A stretch of DNA of 60,571 nucleotides from Seison nebaliae (lineage: Eukaryota; Rotifera; Pararotatoria; Seisonacea; Seisonidae): NCBI GenBank assembly GCA_023231475.1, contig JALJEE010002723.1:1-60571 (forward strand). Reading direction: 5' to 3'. The notes beneath the pieces were generated by a model, which saw nothing but the letters and a program-made list of their open reading frames with translations, ran no database searches and was not told the DNA's origin. Of the stretch, positions 10,801 through 22,839 are shown one piece after another. The position numbers and the translations under genes are program-made. How positions within the stretch are numbered: position 1 is the first letter of the stretch; each line of letters starts with the position of its first letter.

Positions 10801-12373
10801 GTTGCATTTTCAAATTCCAAACATGAATTCGTCGATCTTTTGAACATGTCACCATTTTGTCATTAATAAATCGGAGGTGTAGAACTGCTTCAGCATGTTC
10901 ATTCAATGTTAATAATAATTCACCCGTATGAACATCCCAAATACGAACAGTAGAATCAGATGAACCTGTAACGATGATTTTTTCATTGTATTGAAGACAA
11001 AGGACACTGCCAACATGTCCATTCAATACATTAATTCGTTCTAACGTTTGTTTATTATAAATTTTGATAGTATTGTCTCTCAATCCACAAACGATCTTCT
11101 CATCATCGTATTGGAGACAATAAACTCCTTTCGATCCTTCGGAATGACATTCGATCTTCTTCAAACTGTATTTGCCATTCGCCCAATTACTCGTCAAATT
11201 ATCAATTTGTTTCAAAACTTTCGTGTAGAGTTTCTTATAAAATTTATGTTGACCCACTTCATTACCAAATTTCTTCTCGACTATCGTCGAATTATAAAGG
11301 AAACTATTCCATTTATACGTTTTGGCTAACACACTCCACAACGGTTTCAGTCGACAATTCTTTTCTAAGATCTTCTTCCATAAACGTCCATGAATTATTA
11401 CACTTTGCCAATTCTTCGAAACTTGTTCAGAACGAGCCAACGATCGATCATCTAATAGTGTGAGCACTCTTTCGGCTACTTCGAATAATCCTGCACCGGG
11501 CAGACTACCGATAAAATCACGTTGGAGCATTGGTTTCATTATAGAATGAATTCGTAGAACATCACGATATGGCATCTTTTTCATTAATTGTGAAATCAGT
11601 TGTTGTTGTTGATTGATAGGCCATGCACAAATGATTTTAACGAGATTATCTTGGTCACAATCGAAATGTTTAATTTGATCAACATCATCATGAGACACAA
11701 TCGTCCATTCGTCACTTCGACAATTTTTATTATCATTCAATTTTCTTCTTTGTAAAATTTCACCACCTCCACTCACCATTATTCTTCCCAACTCACAATT
11801 ATTCATATTATGATTATTAATCTGGTTATGATTGTTATTGTTATTGATGATTGGATGAAGATTACTTGGTGGTTGAAAACTTCGAGAGAAAATTTTAGAT
11901 TGAGAAGGAGATGGAATTGATGATTGTTCTCCTATCATTTTTGGTTTACTGATCGTTGTTGTTGGCACTGGAGAGATGACTCCTGATGATGATGATGATG
12001 ATGATATTACTTCTCCATTACTTAATGAATGAGGCAAATATAATGAATTTAATTCTTCAGCAAAATTTTTTTCAGAAGTTTTCCTTCGACATATCTCCTG
12101 TTCCTTCCCATTTGTATCATTTATATTATTATTATTAATATTATTGTTGTTATTGTTATTATTATTATTTAAATTATTGATTGTCATCACATTATATGAA
12201 TTGGAATTATAGAGAGCAAATAAACTGTGTGAATCCATTGGAGTTGATTTGCTATCGATATTATTCGTTTTAACTCCATTTGACATTAACAGAATATTCT
12301 TATTCTTAATTTTCTCTTCACTTACATGATCCGTCATCTCTACATCCTCTGTCAGTTCTTGTTCGAGCACCAT
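7856..12373 (-). CDS. slmb: Beta-TrCP/Slimb F-box WD40 protein with giant C-terminal extension
   Basis: Substrate receptor of an SCF E3 ubiquitin ligase that recognises phosphodegrons (beta-catenin, Ci, IkB type). A single exon encodes 1505 aa. An Asn/Ser-rich N-terminus is followed by the beta-TrCP dimerisation segment (about 245-282, ending LKPMLQRDF-like KPMLQRDFIG), the F-box (about 283-330) and seven WD40 repeats (about 413-697), with KGVYCLQYDD, CSKDRRIHVW, GHRAAVNVVDFD and SGAYDGKIKVWDL nearly as in vertebrates and flies. Known beta-TrCPs end soon after the last repeat (IWDFL). Here the frame continues about 800 residues: an acidic/Asn linker, a serine run of more than 20, and several long non-repetitive parts (for example SVHWLPFNRRSFDCDVKMN and FQKFSPLIIRTLFSLIDLL) that I do not recognise. 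Frame and ATG are unambiguous. Whether the tail is translated as one chain needs transcript evidence. Confidence 0.93.
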   Translation of the reverse strand: MVLEQELTEDVEMTDHVSEEKIKNKNILLMSNGVKTNNIDSKSTPMDSHSLFALYNSNSYNVMTINNLNNNNNNNNNNINNNNINDTNGKEQEICRRKTSEKNFAEELNSLYLPHSLSNGEVISSSSSSSGVISPVPTTTISKPKMIGEQSSIPSPSQSKIFSRSFQPPSNLHPIINNNNNHNQINNHNMNNCELGRIMVSGGGEILQRRKLNDNKNCRSDEWTIVSHDDVDQIKHFDCDQDNLVKIICAWPINQQQQLISQLMKKMPYRDVLRIHSIMKPMLQRDFIGSLPGAGLFEVAERVLTLLDDRSLARSEQVSKNWQSVIIHGRLWKKILEKNCRLKPLWSVLAKTYKWNSFLYNSTIVEKKFGNEVGQHKFYKKLYTKVLKQIDNLTSNWANGKYSLKKIECHSEGSKGVYCLQYDDEKIVCGLRDNTIKIYNKQTLERINVLNGHVGSVLCLQYNEKIIVTGSSDSTVRIWDVHTGELLLTLNEHAEAVLHLRFINDKMVTCSKDRRIHVWNLKMQPLEVVLAGTLTGHRAAVNVVDFDEDYIVSASGDRHIRVWSTPTCTYVRTLLGHKRGIACLQYRNRLVVSGSSDNTIRLWNVELATCLRVLDGHDDLVRCIRFNGKRIISGAYDGKIKVWDLQKALNPKVPNEDICVQTLVKHSGRVFRLQFDDFQIVSSSHDDNILIWDFLQPDVENDQIDEEMKEFDDMMDQDDDSDQPDENKRYHDSDDENHLDGMKKEKNGISNNNSSNNNENNSNYNSQENDDLIMKNDNIEHNNNNNNNNDSNNLSIMNRSFHDNFVILPPDHNHKYYTKVTYDKEKGLIFEELENSSTIPNNVSLSPAFNLFSLKPWPHSVHWLPFNRRSFDCDVKMNEYPNPFRKVIFDGDDPMMNTNETSKTYRQKMVNEIIKFEGNSLDQIFQRYLHCNGISKEDFSKEESIIFSNLSMEKYLSNVSQYKSYRIFRGLMSVPRRLSSKSIEQLKLSGNFCSLATFLYFQYRLLDTDYLLSNVQKFGIRRRSKSVSDLNSHKSFRSPYSTLTSKINASNRTSTRIIPSIPSSLSSSSSSSSSSSSSSSSSSSSFAFFSPVRKTYRKLPDYGMTKDDLALIGTKRNHISTYYKLMWRTYSAYRRKRNIYDEQPELISRKAKLSLFEDSKFAKNSRSLFPQSLDERLESIRFWYKEHPIEMNEKKLLYDSERLWDEVCSKSHFTMRMKILFQKFSPLIIRTLFSLIDLLRTHGFRISEVDGIEPNCLINHSFSISIRDISRLTIYLFNVFGEKDIHEGIIDKTIFNILINPKPLFRYVALARKVFSCSNFSPEGSSTSQKLHSQQRPFKGERCQRRRHKAQTDMKHYCDTLCYKEMTEILNSDVYFPLELPEKRLKLAHHRNNDESTNRKMKDIYEIFDKLINGEKLSLENIQAITPNHMSEEEREEEKRQQKMRADKFMSDPYILKNDIVGYFLQVFNGSRRRQRENELSQLKTTNDEHSNDNTNNRPVKSSID

Positions 12374-14435
12374 TCTTTACAATTGACATAAATGAACGAA
12401 ATAAAAAAAAGTATTGACAAGTTGAAAGTGACGACGGTTTATCAATTATCGATCGATCGATAAGAAGTAAGAATATCTTCTCGAATAAGTTGAAAGATTC
12501 AAATAAATTTAAATTTTCCTCCACGAACCAAATTCATTGATCATTTATTCTCATCTTAATCCTTTATTCTTTCACTCTCAATTCTCATCGATCATCTTTT
12601 GTTGTTTATTTTGTGCGTTCTCCAAACTCGTCTTGTCTGAAATGATATGACAACTCCGTTTAATTTGTACGAGATGTATGCTTTTATTTGAAATCTCTTA
12701 TATTTGGGGGATGGGGCTGATGTTGTAAATTTTGATATCTACAAATCAAAAGGAGAAACACAGATGAACTGAAGTGAGAGGTACATATCCGAATAGAGAA
12801 AGTAGGTTAATTAGGTCGAATGAATTAGAAGATTATTATTGATGAGAGAAGAAAGAAGCATAAATAAAGAAGGAGATGATCGAATGGGAAGTTTATCAAT
12901 TTCACAACAAAAGATTTTCATAAATTCAATTCTTTCCTCCCATTCAACTCGCAAAGGAAATTCCAATAACTTCCGAGACAATTTTGGAATTTCTTTAACA
13001 AACTTCTCCTTCATTGCCCTCCCATCACATCCAACGGAAGAACATACGAAAATACTTTGACATCGAATGAAAACTCTTATCAGATATTCTGTCATACATC
13101 TCCAACGATTCTGAGCAGCTAACGAAGTGAACACAACAAAACAACTGTCAATTGTAAGATGGAGGAATAAAAATATGAAGTTGAAAAAGTTGAAAAATAA
13201 AAGAACTGATTAGGGAGACAGGGAAAATAATAAATGAATTATCGAAAATGACATATATAGCTCATAGATGAAAAGAATTGGACTTAACAAAACAATTTTT
13301 TCTGTTCTCTTATCTAATTCTCCAATGCTCCGACAATTTCATGTATAAATATTTAGCTTATGCCTTCATTCGGAAGGAGGAAGTATTATAACATTTTTTT
13401 TCAAATAAATAAAGATAAATAGAACTGCTTTACGGTATCAGAATTATATAGATTTCTCTATATAGAAACTATTTTTCTTCTATATGTGTCAAAAATGATA
13501 ATGGATGTAGTCGAGAGTGTATATGTGTGACTATATGTGTTATTATGTGTATGAGTGTTTAACTGTGTGTTTAATTGTCTATATATGTGTGTGTGTGTGT
13601 ATGTGTTTAAATGTATCCATATTTGCGTGTGTATAAGTCCCTGACTACACATAGGAGTTATCTCCCTGTAAATATGATGATTGGTGGCTTATAGTTGGAT
13701 GGATAGATTCATTTCGAAGAAGGAACCTTGTTCTCCTTTAATTCTTTCGGAACGTGAATATACAGATATGGGTTTATGTGTGTATTACATGTGTGTGTGT
13801 GTGTGATTGAATAAAAAAATTTGTTATTCGTTTATTCTCGATACTTCTTTTTAGAAACCGTTCTCCACATTAACATTATTGAACATTCTCAATCGGTTAG
13901 CGAGACAATTATAATAAATTTTATTAGACACATTATGGGATTCATCTTAGCGACTAATACTTAACGACGACAGCTGCGAGTGGGCGTGACTTGATTGAGG
14001 GAACCCTTTGTAACATGTACGATAAAGAATTTGCATTTCATTCTAACAATTTCACCTCACGAAAACATCAGTACATTCCTCCTTCAAATTTTTACGACTT
14101 CGACTAACAAAAACTTGTTGTTGGAACAAATTAAAAATGTGGATGCTTTTAAAACGTAGGATTTTGGTTAAAACTAGAATATTTCCTTTTTCATCATTTG
14201 GTCTTTCATAACTATCCAAAAAAGTAAAAGATTGAACTTACTTGAAATGTAACCACTTGAATTGATAAATTATCGAAAATACATTCAAGAGATGAGAAAA
14301 TAATTTTTCCGAATAGTATAAATTGACAATTTTCAGTGTAATAAAAATTTATTTTAAACAAAATCTTTTGTTCAAAATAATTCTGTTCAAATGTTGAAGA
14401 GAAAGTGAAAGATAATGAGAGATAATTAATGTTGA
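12374..14435. other. 2-kb intergenic region
   Basis: No supported gene lies between the beta-TrCP start and the HtrA2 stop. It contains a TG/TA microsatellite zone (13490-13805) and chance open frames (12811-13134 on the minus strand is the longest). Confidence 0.5.
13490..13805. repeat. TG-rich microsatellite zone
   Basis: Interrupted TATG/TG repeats, with the purest runs at about 13581-13606 and 13791-13805. The minus-strand open frame across them (rich in His and Thr) is a by-product of the repeat. Confidence 0.8.
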
Positions 14436-15571
14436 TTAATTGAAAGGAGAAATATTAATGAGGAATTCATTACCGTTCCTTAAAATTCTCATTTGAATCT
14501 TTTCATTCCCAATTTTCAATTCGTTAAAGATATCATCGACATTCGTCACTTTCCTTCCATTCATTTCGATAATGATATCTCCTGGTTCGATATTATTATT
14601 AGCAGCTAATCCTCCAACATGAATCGAATGGACATATACACCATGTGTTACTGGACTTTGCATTCTAATACTCAATTCGGAAGCAATCGCCTCATTAATT
14701 GCAAATATTCTCATTCCTAAATAGATAGGCCTCTGTTGTTGTTGTTGTTGTTTGGATGAGGAAGAAGAGTAATATTTATCTTTTGAGAGATTTATAAAAT
14801 TCTTAGCCACATCAATTGGAATAGCGAAAGAAATTCCTGAAGTAACTTTCATATTACAAATGCCAATGGCTTCTCCATTCAAATTAACTAATGGACCACC
14901 AGAATTACCAAATGTGATAGCTGCATCAGTTTGAATAAATCCCACATCTTTATTTAATCCCAATTCATAACCTTGACGTCCAACATTACTCACAATTCCA
15001 GATGTGACGGTATTGGTCAGACTGAGAGGAGAACCGATAGCAATGACGAATTCTCCTGATCTTAAATTAGAAGATGAACCTAATTTAACGATCGGTAAGT
15101 TTTTCTTTAGAAAATAGAGAAGGTACTTTAGAAATTAAAGATGGAAACCGCTTCAATTCGAACTGCAGCCAAATCGTTTTTAGGATCAAGAAAAATCACT
15201 TTCCCATCAAACGTCCTATCATCACTCAATCGTACACGTACATATTTGGAATTTGTAACGACATGAGCATTCGTCAATATTAATCCATCACTTTCGATAA
15301 TGAAACCGGAACCATTACTCCGAGAGAAATATCCGGATTTATGTTCAATGAATACAACACCAGGAGCAACAACTTCCACTACATCGGCAATGAAATTGTG
15401 ATGTTGAGCATAATCCAATTGTTTAGCATATAAAACGTTTCTTTTCAATTGGATATAATTATAGATTCCATATGATGCCAAAGAAATGGTAAGTGATGTG
15501 TTGAGTGGAATAAATTTAATCTGATTCCGAAAATGTCGAAAGAAACGACTAAATCTAAAACGATGAGACAT
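14436..15571 (-). CDS. HtrA2: HtrA2/Omi mitochondrial serine protease
   Basis: Serine protease of the mitochondrial intermembrane space, with quality-control and pro-apoptotic roles. Exons 15571-15149 and 15104-14436 are joined across a 44-nt intron (363 aa). A basic, Arg/Phe-rich targeting region ([11 protein letters not shown]) and a membrane anchor (about residues 24-42) precede the trypsin-like domain. The catalytic triad is visible as TNAHVV (His), [11 protein letters not shown] (Asp) and GNSGGPL (Ser). A PDZ domain (YLGMRIF..., [12 protein letters not shown]) ends the protein. A Ser/Gln tract (SSSSSK plus six Q) lengthens the protease-PDZ linker. No clear AVPS-like IAP-binding motif follows the anchor, so IAP antagonism cannot be claimed. 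The upstream neighbour is on the same strand but separated by 174 nt. Confidence 0.93.
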
Positions 15572-15745
15572 GAAGAAAAGAGAATGGAATTCACTTTCTT
15601 CTCTTTAATAATATCGATTGATAGAATCTAATCTGAACAAATGACGATAAAAAATTACTAAAAAATTATGAGGATGGTGATGAAATGCGATCAAGGAAAT
15701 TTATACTTAAAATTAAATTGAAAATATTTATATAAAATTTGTTCG

Positions 15746-18700
15746 TTACCGACGTTTTCTACTTGATTCCTTTCGAAATGGATGAGATGGTTGTTTCCTT
15801 TTATCAAAAACTGCCGACTGATTCTTCAATACTTGACCATCAGGTTGTCCTCGAATTTTTGTCGATTTACCTGTTCGAGGATATGATGTGCTAACATTGT
15901 TATTATTCATATTATTGTTATTGACGTTGTGTGATCCAAGAGGAATAGTGGATGTTTTCCCTCTCATATTCCGATGAGATTGTGGATGTCGTAGATTTGG
16001 ACGAAAAGATCGAGGATGTTGGAATGCACCTGAAACGATCATACCTCGATGACTATTCATCGAATTATTTCGTTGCATCATCATACGATGTCTCATGATT
16101 GATGGCAATATGAACTTCTCATGTTGACGACACATGATGAGATGTTGAACATGATCAGCATAAAAAGCGTTCGCTTCTTGTTGTGCAATTTGAATTGCTT
16201 CTTCTTCGAATTTCTTTTGTTTATTCTTATCATCTAATAACTGTCTAGAATTAGTTGATGATATGGAAGTGTTTGTTGATGATGCACAATCAGAAGAATC
16301 GGATGAATCGGAACTATCATCTGATGATAATGATGTATCACTTTCATAATCATCATTCTTCTTCTTTTGTTTATTCGAATTCATTTTCTTCTTATGCTTC
16401 TTTACAATCTCTTCATTTTTCTCAATCGAATTAGATCGATTTGAATTAGATCGATTTGAATTATTTGATTTCTTCCTCAACTTCCTCTTCTTTGGAGAAG
16501 TATTTTTTTTCCTTTTAACAGTATTTATTTCATCAGATATTGGAGGAATTGTTTGAAGGAGATTAGATAAAACTTCTTCATATTTATTTTTGAAATATTC
16601 CTTCGCTTTCTCTCGAGCATATAATTCAATTCGTTCTAATTCTTTTTTTGGCAACATGGGCATTATCGGCGGTCGCATCATTGGCATCGATCTCATTCTC
16701 ATCATTCGCATATCGTCCATCATTTGTGGAAGTGGTGGATGTTGCACATTAGGAATTGGACGAACATGACGAATGTTGGCTGATCGATAGAATGGCATAT
16801 CGACAATCACTTTCTCCGTTAATTTACTGAGAATCGTTTCTTCTTCTACAATTCCTTCATCTTTCAATTTTTGTTTCATTTCATTCAATTTCTTCGATGG
16901 AGGAACTTGATGTTGTGTTTGATAAGCGAGTGTATTAATATTGTTTGGAATAACTTGTTGGAATTTGGAGAGGATTGTATTCTCGAATTCGGAATAATGT
17001 GAAATATCGGAACAAATCGAAAAATTATCATCATCCTCCTCACTCGATGATTGTTGTTGATTGTCATTCTTCGTTAGATTACCATTAGTTTGATTTGGTT
17101 GATTATTCGATTTCTCTGGTTCATTAATCGATTTATTAAAATTTTGTTTTCTTATCATTCTCTCTTTATCTAATTGATTATAAAATTTCTGCATCATCTG
17201 AAAAAGGATTTTTTGTTGGATGTCTGACATACGAGCCACATCTTCGATTGATGTCACATTTCCTGCTTGTGATTTATTGTTCTGAAGATAATATGTCATT
17301 TTCGCTGCTAATTCATCATTCGATAACAAATCGTCTTTCATCTGATTCTTCAACTTATTCATCTCATTTAACGCTTGAGATAATGAATCCACATTATCCC
17401 CTTCTAAAACTTGATCAATTTTTCGTTTATATTTCTTATTACCAAATTCAGTCGTAGATGTCTCATCATCATCAATTCTTGTTCCCGATATCGATTTGGG
17501 CAGATCTTTCAATTTCGAATCATTTTGATTTCTCATTATTTCGTCGTCATCTTCAACCTGTTTGAATTGTTCAAGTTCATCGACTTTATCATTCATTTTC
17601 GATGGAAGAATTATCTTCCTTATCGATTTATTATTTTCCTCGTCAATATCATGTTGATCGTTGGGGAAGGGTGCTGGTTTAAATCCTGAAATCTTTTCAT
17701 TTACTTTCGCCATTTGATTCATTTCTTTAATGAGATCTGGTCTCTTTTTATTCTCTTTCTCGATCATCGATATTTCTTCTTCTTTCTTCTTCATATTCAA
17801 TTCTAATCGACGAAAAAGCCACTGAAGAAATCGAACGGCTTGTTTTTGTTCTCCAACACATTTCAATCCGAATGAATTTGCTTCTTTTCGTTTTCTCATA
17901 TGAATTTCTTTCTGTTCGATAATGGAATGAAGATTGACAATTTCATCTTTTTTATTCTTCAATTCTCGTTTCAATTCATATGATTCTTCTTTCGCTTTTC
18001 TAAATTGTTCCAATTCCTCCAATTTCTTCTCATTTAATCTCTCTTTCAATTTCAAACGTTTCTCTCTATTAGCCAAAGCATCTCGATATAATTTTTGATT
18101 TATTTCTCGTCGACATATTTCGTTCGTAGTAAAATATTTATCATTTTCTTCATTCGATTCATTAAATAAATTAATGAAATTTTTTACATTACCCAATTTG
18201 CGTAGAATCGAATAATTCATCGGATTCTTCCTCAAACTCAAAAATTCCACCCAAACATCAAATGTTGCTACAATTGATGTCTCTTCTTTTGCCAATTGAT
18301 GTTTCAACGAATAAACCGTTTCTGATAATGTTCGACATTCGTCATTTAACGGAATATCCAAATGTTGAATTTCTCCGAAATATTCGAAGAAACTTTTTAC
18401 ATTCTTCTCATTCGGATATAAATCAGTTAATTCAATCGTTCTTCCTTTCCTTATCATCCATTCAATTTTCGATTGATTAATAAACCATTTCCATGGTAGA
18501 TTAGTGAAATGGAATAAATAATTCTCTTTCTTCTTCTCATTTGATCGTTCAATCTTCATAAAACAATTTAAGGAAATCCTTTTCGATTCCATCTGGAAAT
18601 CATAAATAATTCTCTCAAAAGATCTCTTCAAAATTCAAACTTTCTTTCTAAATAATTCCATTTCCTTCTCATCAACAAACTGCACGGCATAACACCATCG

Positions 18701-18994
18701 ATTATCAATATAACACTTATCAGATAAATGACGAATTAAATTCATATTTATCGATTCTTTTAATAGAAGCAATCGAATATTTTCATAAATTTCATTGTAA
18801 TTCAATTCATCTTCTGATTCATATCCGATTAATAATTCATAATATTTCTTCACATACAACAACTATAAATCAAATTGCATTTTGATATCGAATAATGAAA
18901 GTGAAAAAATAACCAATTCTTGAGACACACAATCGGTGAATGTGAGAGAAATTGGATGACTCACCTCACTCACCGACAAATATTTAATAGACAT
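15746..18994 (-). CDS. AKAP17A-like (XE7/SFRS17A) nuclear protein
   Basis: Likely relative of AKAP17A, a spliceosome-associated protein that binds PKA and regulates alternative splicing. I place three exons: 18994-18974 (7 codons, MSIKYLS), 18862-18641 and 18592-15746, with introns of 111 and 48 nt; 1029 aa. The best homology is FHFTNLPWKWF followed by FFEYFGEIQHLDIPLND, matching the human LPCKWF...FEKFGEIRNVDIP segment (RRM-like). Next come a long charged Glu/Lys/Arg coiled coil (REKRLKLKERLNEKKLEELE), an acidic/Ser middle, and a basic Ser/Asn/Arg-rich tail (RSNSNRSNS; KKKRKLRKKS-type) fitting a nuclear protein. It is longer than human AKAP17A (about 700 aa). The tiny first exon rests on a GTGAGT donor, an in-frame join and an ATG in good context; it is the weakest part. 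Confidence 0.72.
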
Positions 18995-19530
18995 TTCTTT
19001 CCAGCGGAATCGCTTTACTACCTTATATCACCAATTGGGATACCTTTTCAATAATCTGACACTTATTTTTTTAAAGAAATAACTTTTCCATTAGATTTTG
19101 AAAAAATATCGAAACATTCTTTTCTTCATGATTCAGCCGAGAATTAATTTGAAAAATTTTAATTTCAAATTTTAGCCGTCATAATATTTCTTGGGTTATC
19201 ATTATTCCATTCGTTTGTCGTTCGTATTATTATCTTACAATACAATTGTTGGTAAAAGTCTCTTTGGTGTGTAATGAGACATATTTTTTTTTCCGCTTGA
19301 AAATTAACATGTATACTAAAACCACGATTTTAAACACCGTAATGTTTTCAGAATTTTAATTTAACAATTTTTTCTTGAGATATTTAATATATTTGTTAAT
19401 ATATTCCCTTTATTAACATTTTCAAAACTACAATTATATTTCTAGTAAGTACAACAAAAGAATTAAAGAAATTAAAGTGATTGAGTATTTGACTAATATA
19501 TAGTATAAGTGATAAAATAGGATGGTCAAC
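18995..19530. other. Intergenic, no gene seen
   Basis: AT-rich spacer between the AKAP17A-like start and the tRNA gene. It should contain the promoter of the former; no specific element is recognised. Confidence 0.5.
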
Positions 19531-19603
19531 GGTCCTGTGGCTTAGCGGTTAAAGCGCCTGTCTAGTAAACAGGAGATCGTGAGTTCAAATCTCGCCAGGA
19601 CCT
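19531..19603 (+). tRNA. tRNA-Thr (anticodon AGT)
   Basis: Complete cloverleaf of 73 nt. Acceptor GGTCCTG pairs with CAGGACC, the D-arm is GGCTTAGCGGTTAAAGC, anticodon stem CCTGT/ACAGG encloses loop CTAGTAA with AGT at 19564-19566, and the T-arm is GAGTTCAAATCTC. A run of six T at 19603-19608 is the Pol III terminator. No intron. Confidence 0.96.
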
Positions 19604-20028
19604 TTTTTAAGGCTCTTCTTCCTTCTGTTTAATTTCAATTTCTAATTCAACAGTAATATATTTATAATAATATATATATATAACAGATATATTGTAAGAT
19701 AATAATTTGAAGACTTTATTTGAACAAGAAATAATTTTTCAAACAAAATGAACATAATGTAATAATTGATTAATGTTAATAATTGAGTGATATGATTCCA
19801 GTATTCGAATGAGGTAGTTAATGATGATATCATGAGGTTGTTAATGAGAAGTTAGTGTTGAGGATTATAATATTTGAGAGAAAACAAAATTTATTTTTTT
19901 AGCAACATTCATATTAATGAGTATAGAAATGAAACTGAATAGAATGGGAAAGCAGCCTATGTTGAACATGAAATAAAATGTTGAAATTATCAGAAGAAAA
20001 GTTATCAGTAAAATAGAATGGAATAGAT
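19604..20028. other. Intergenic, AT-rich
   Basis: Spacer between the tRNA terminator and the lipase stop codon; a TA-rich run lies near 19665-19690. No gene is seen. Confidence 0.5.
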
Positions 20029-22839
20029 TCAAGAAATAGAAGGATTCGATTGACGTAACATTCGATTATGATGTTTCTTCATTTTCTCGCTAAGTTGTTG
20101 TAATTTTGATTTGTATTGTTTTAGTGTGACATTGGAAATTGATCGATGACCTTTAGGATCATTATCATCTTCTCCATCGTCACTGGAAGTGAAAGTTGAT
20201 TTTATGACATTCTCATAACTTTTGATGCGGACTCTTAAATCATTCTCATTCGTATTAACAAGAGAATGATCTACACATCCCAAAAGATTAATTCTTGAAT
20301 GTCGTGAACAGTAATTACTTGTGTTACTATTCAAATTGGTATCAGTTGTAGCGATACTTGTACCGCTCATTTTCAGATTAGTTTCATTTGCAGAAGATTC
20401 ATTTTCGGAGATATCCTGAAGTTTCCTCTTTCGATATTCTCGTCGTTGTTTTCTATTTTGTTTTTGAATTTTCATTTTATATTCACAAATACTACAACAA
20501 TGTTGAGCATGAAAGAATTGAGGTCCTTCAGTCCAATGAATAATTGTTTCGATTACGGAAATCGTATTAGCAATCACAAAACAATAAATGGCAACAAACA
20601 AAAATTTCACATTTCGATAAAGACCATAAGAATAGTTGATGGATCCGTTTTCTAAAAAATTCTTCTTTTTTTGATGTTTAGTGAAATCGGAGGAAGTTGA
20701 ACTCATTTCATCATCCGTCGAACAGAATCCACTACTACAATCAGTCGTATCACTTAAAAGACTTTCATTATCACTCATTTCATTTTCCGTATTATTCTTT
20801 GAACTTTTATCTTTTGTTGGAGAAATTTCCATCACTTTCTCCAAATATATTGCTTGAGGATCATATGAATGGAAATTGAGGAATACTGCCAGGAATGATG
20901 GTAGAAATAATTTTGGGAAATATAAGAAATCAATCAATTGAATTAAAAAAATAAGTAGAATCTTCGCAATACGAAATGGTCTCATAGAAGCTGTCAATTC
21001 ACTTGATTTATTTAAAAAACTGGTTCGATGAATTTTTGTGGAATCTTTCATTTGATTGATGGCAGTAACGGTTTTTGTTCGGGCAATCGATTTGAGCGAA
21101 CCTTCTTCTTTCTTTCCAACCGATGCATGAATTTTAGTAAGATTAGTTCGAATATATTTTAACATTTCAATCGACAATTCCGTTCCCAATAACCAAGGAA
21201 ATGCTGGAACGGCGAACAATCGAGCAAATAACGGATATTTCTCATATAAACTACGGAAAACACCTTTGGGTGCAAGAACAGCAGTTTGGAGAACATGATC
21301 CAATGATTCGGGTAATTGTTCAACAATTTCTGGTAGTTCATTCTTATTGTTACAAATTTGGCATGTCTCACTCACGAGAGGTGTCACCAAATATGGTCTC
21401 CTCTTTTGTTGAAGAAATCGTTTTCGTTCCATCATCATTTCTTTCAAATTCTCTTGAGATAAATTGTTGGAATCTCTGGAATTCTCATCAGATGGTTCTT
21501 CTTCCACATCTTCAGATGGTAAATAGAACGTTGTCGTTTTCTTCTTCCGTTGTTCCATTTCCTTACGAATATTCATTCCCATTGTATTCATTTGGGCACT
21601 CACTGTATTCCTTCGTCGCATAAAAGATGAATTATCGATAGATTGATGTTCTTCGTTACGCTGACGTTCCATCATTTTCCTCATATGAATATTTCTAATC
21701 ATTGATGCTTCTTCCAGATTGGAAGCACACGAACAATTTAAAATTCCTTTTAAACGGAAATTATTAAAAAAACATTAATTTAGAATAAAATTTTAAAAAT
21801 CTAACGATTCTTTTCCTTTAGAAATCGTATGGCATCTTTGTATCCTTGGAGACAAATCCGTTTGAGAATGAATGGTTGTGGTGGAAATAATCCTTTCAAT
21901 AATCGATAAATATTCTGTTCTGTTACACACATATTAGTCCCACTGAAATTGATGTGATGATGATTTTTCAAATTTTCTCCTTCTAATTGAGATGGTGGTG
22001 AAATATCCACCTCAGCTGAAAAAGGTGCTACCGTTATGGTGAAATTGTCATTTTTCGGATTGTTATTACTTAACGATCCATCCCAATAACACTAGAAGAG
22101 AGAGAGAGAATATTACTGAAATTAATGAAATAAAACGAACTTCATTTCTCCATTTGGGGGGTGAGAAACCAGAATAATATGGAACAAAAGAAGAGCAAAT
22201 TAACCCCTAAGAAATGGTGGAGTTAAGTTTAAATTTAAAATTAATTAAATAAAGTTTAAGAAGAGAAATGAGAACTTGAATTAAATCTTCTTTGGAACTG
22301 AATGTATCGACTAAAACATTTTGACCATCTCGACATCGAGTTACTGAAATTGTCAATCGATTGGTACAAATACGATGACAATTAATTGGAAGAATTCTGT
22401 ACATCGAAAATTATAAATAAATATTTTCTTATAATAATTAAATTGAACCGATTCAAGCCTTCGCGTAAAGTATCAGTAATTTTGAAATTCGGATTTAATG
22501 GACCCAGAAACCGAGATCGTGCTTTCACTGCAATTTCCAATACATCGCTACACATTTCACCTGATAATGATATTTGGCTTTGAAAGAATTGAAAGACATA
22601 CCTGGACAGCAATCACAAAGAATACAAGCAGCACATAATGCACCAGCACTTGCACCACAAATCTTCTTGCTAATTACATCTGGAGCATATTGCTTGAAAG
22701 CGCTAATTACTCCGATATGGTAAATTCCCATGAAACCACACCCGGATAAAGAGAGATTGAATTCATGTCTAGACAATCCAAATAACAAATATGTGCAGAT
22801 GATAGTACAAAAAAATTTAACGAACTTATCCTCAGACAT
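20029..22839 (-). CDS. bmm: Adipose triglyceride lipase (PNPLA2/brummer type)
   Basis: Patatin-like lipase that releases the first fatty acid from stored triglyceride at lipid droplets. Six exons: 22839-22602, 22560-22449, 22396-22276, 22206-22141, 22091-21806, 21746-20029; introns 41-69 nt; 846 aa. The core shows SGCGFMGIYH (oxyanion loop), GASAGALCA (Ser nucleophile), ARSRFLGPLNPNF, CRDGQNVLVDTFSSK, YYSGFSPP and YWDGSLSNN (catalytic Asp), then LFPPQPFILKRICLQGYKD, all co-linear with PNPLA2. The C-terminal exon keeps the LPESLDHVLQ...LFAVPAFPWLLG region. It also adds a basic Met/Arg-rich insert, two strongly hydrophobic segments (LLIFLIQLIDFLYFPKLFL and LFVAIYCFVIANTISV) and an Asn/Ser tail, making it about 340 aa longer than the fly or human protein. 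It is divergent from OAT. Confidence 0.93.

Noticed and set aside
12811-13134. 107-codon minus frame upstream of the HtrA2 stop
   Set aside because: No ATG at its start (GTG), no recognisable domain, and an overlapping open frame on the other strand; insufficient for a gene call.
13458-13652. His/Thr-rich minus frame
   Set aside because: Produced by the TG microsatellite.
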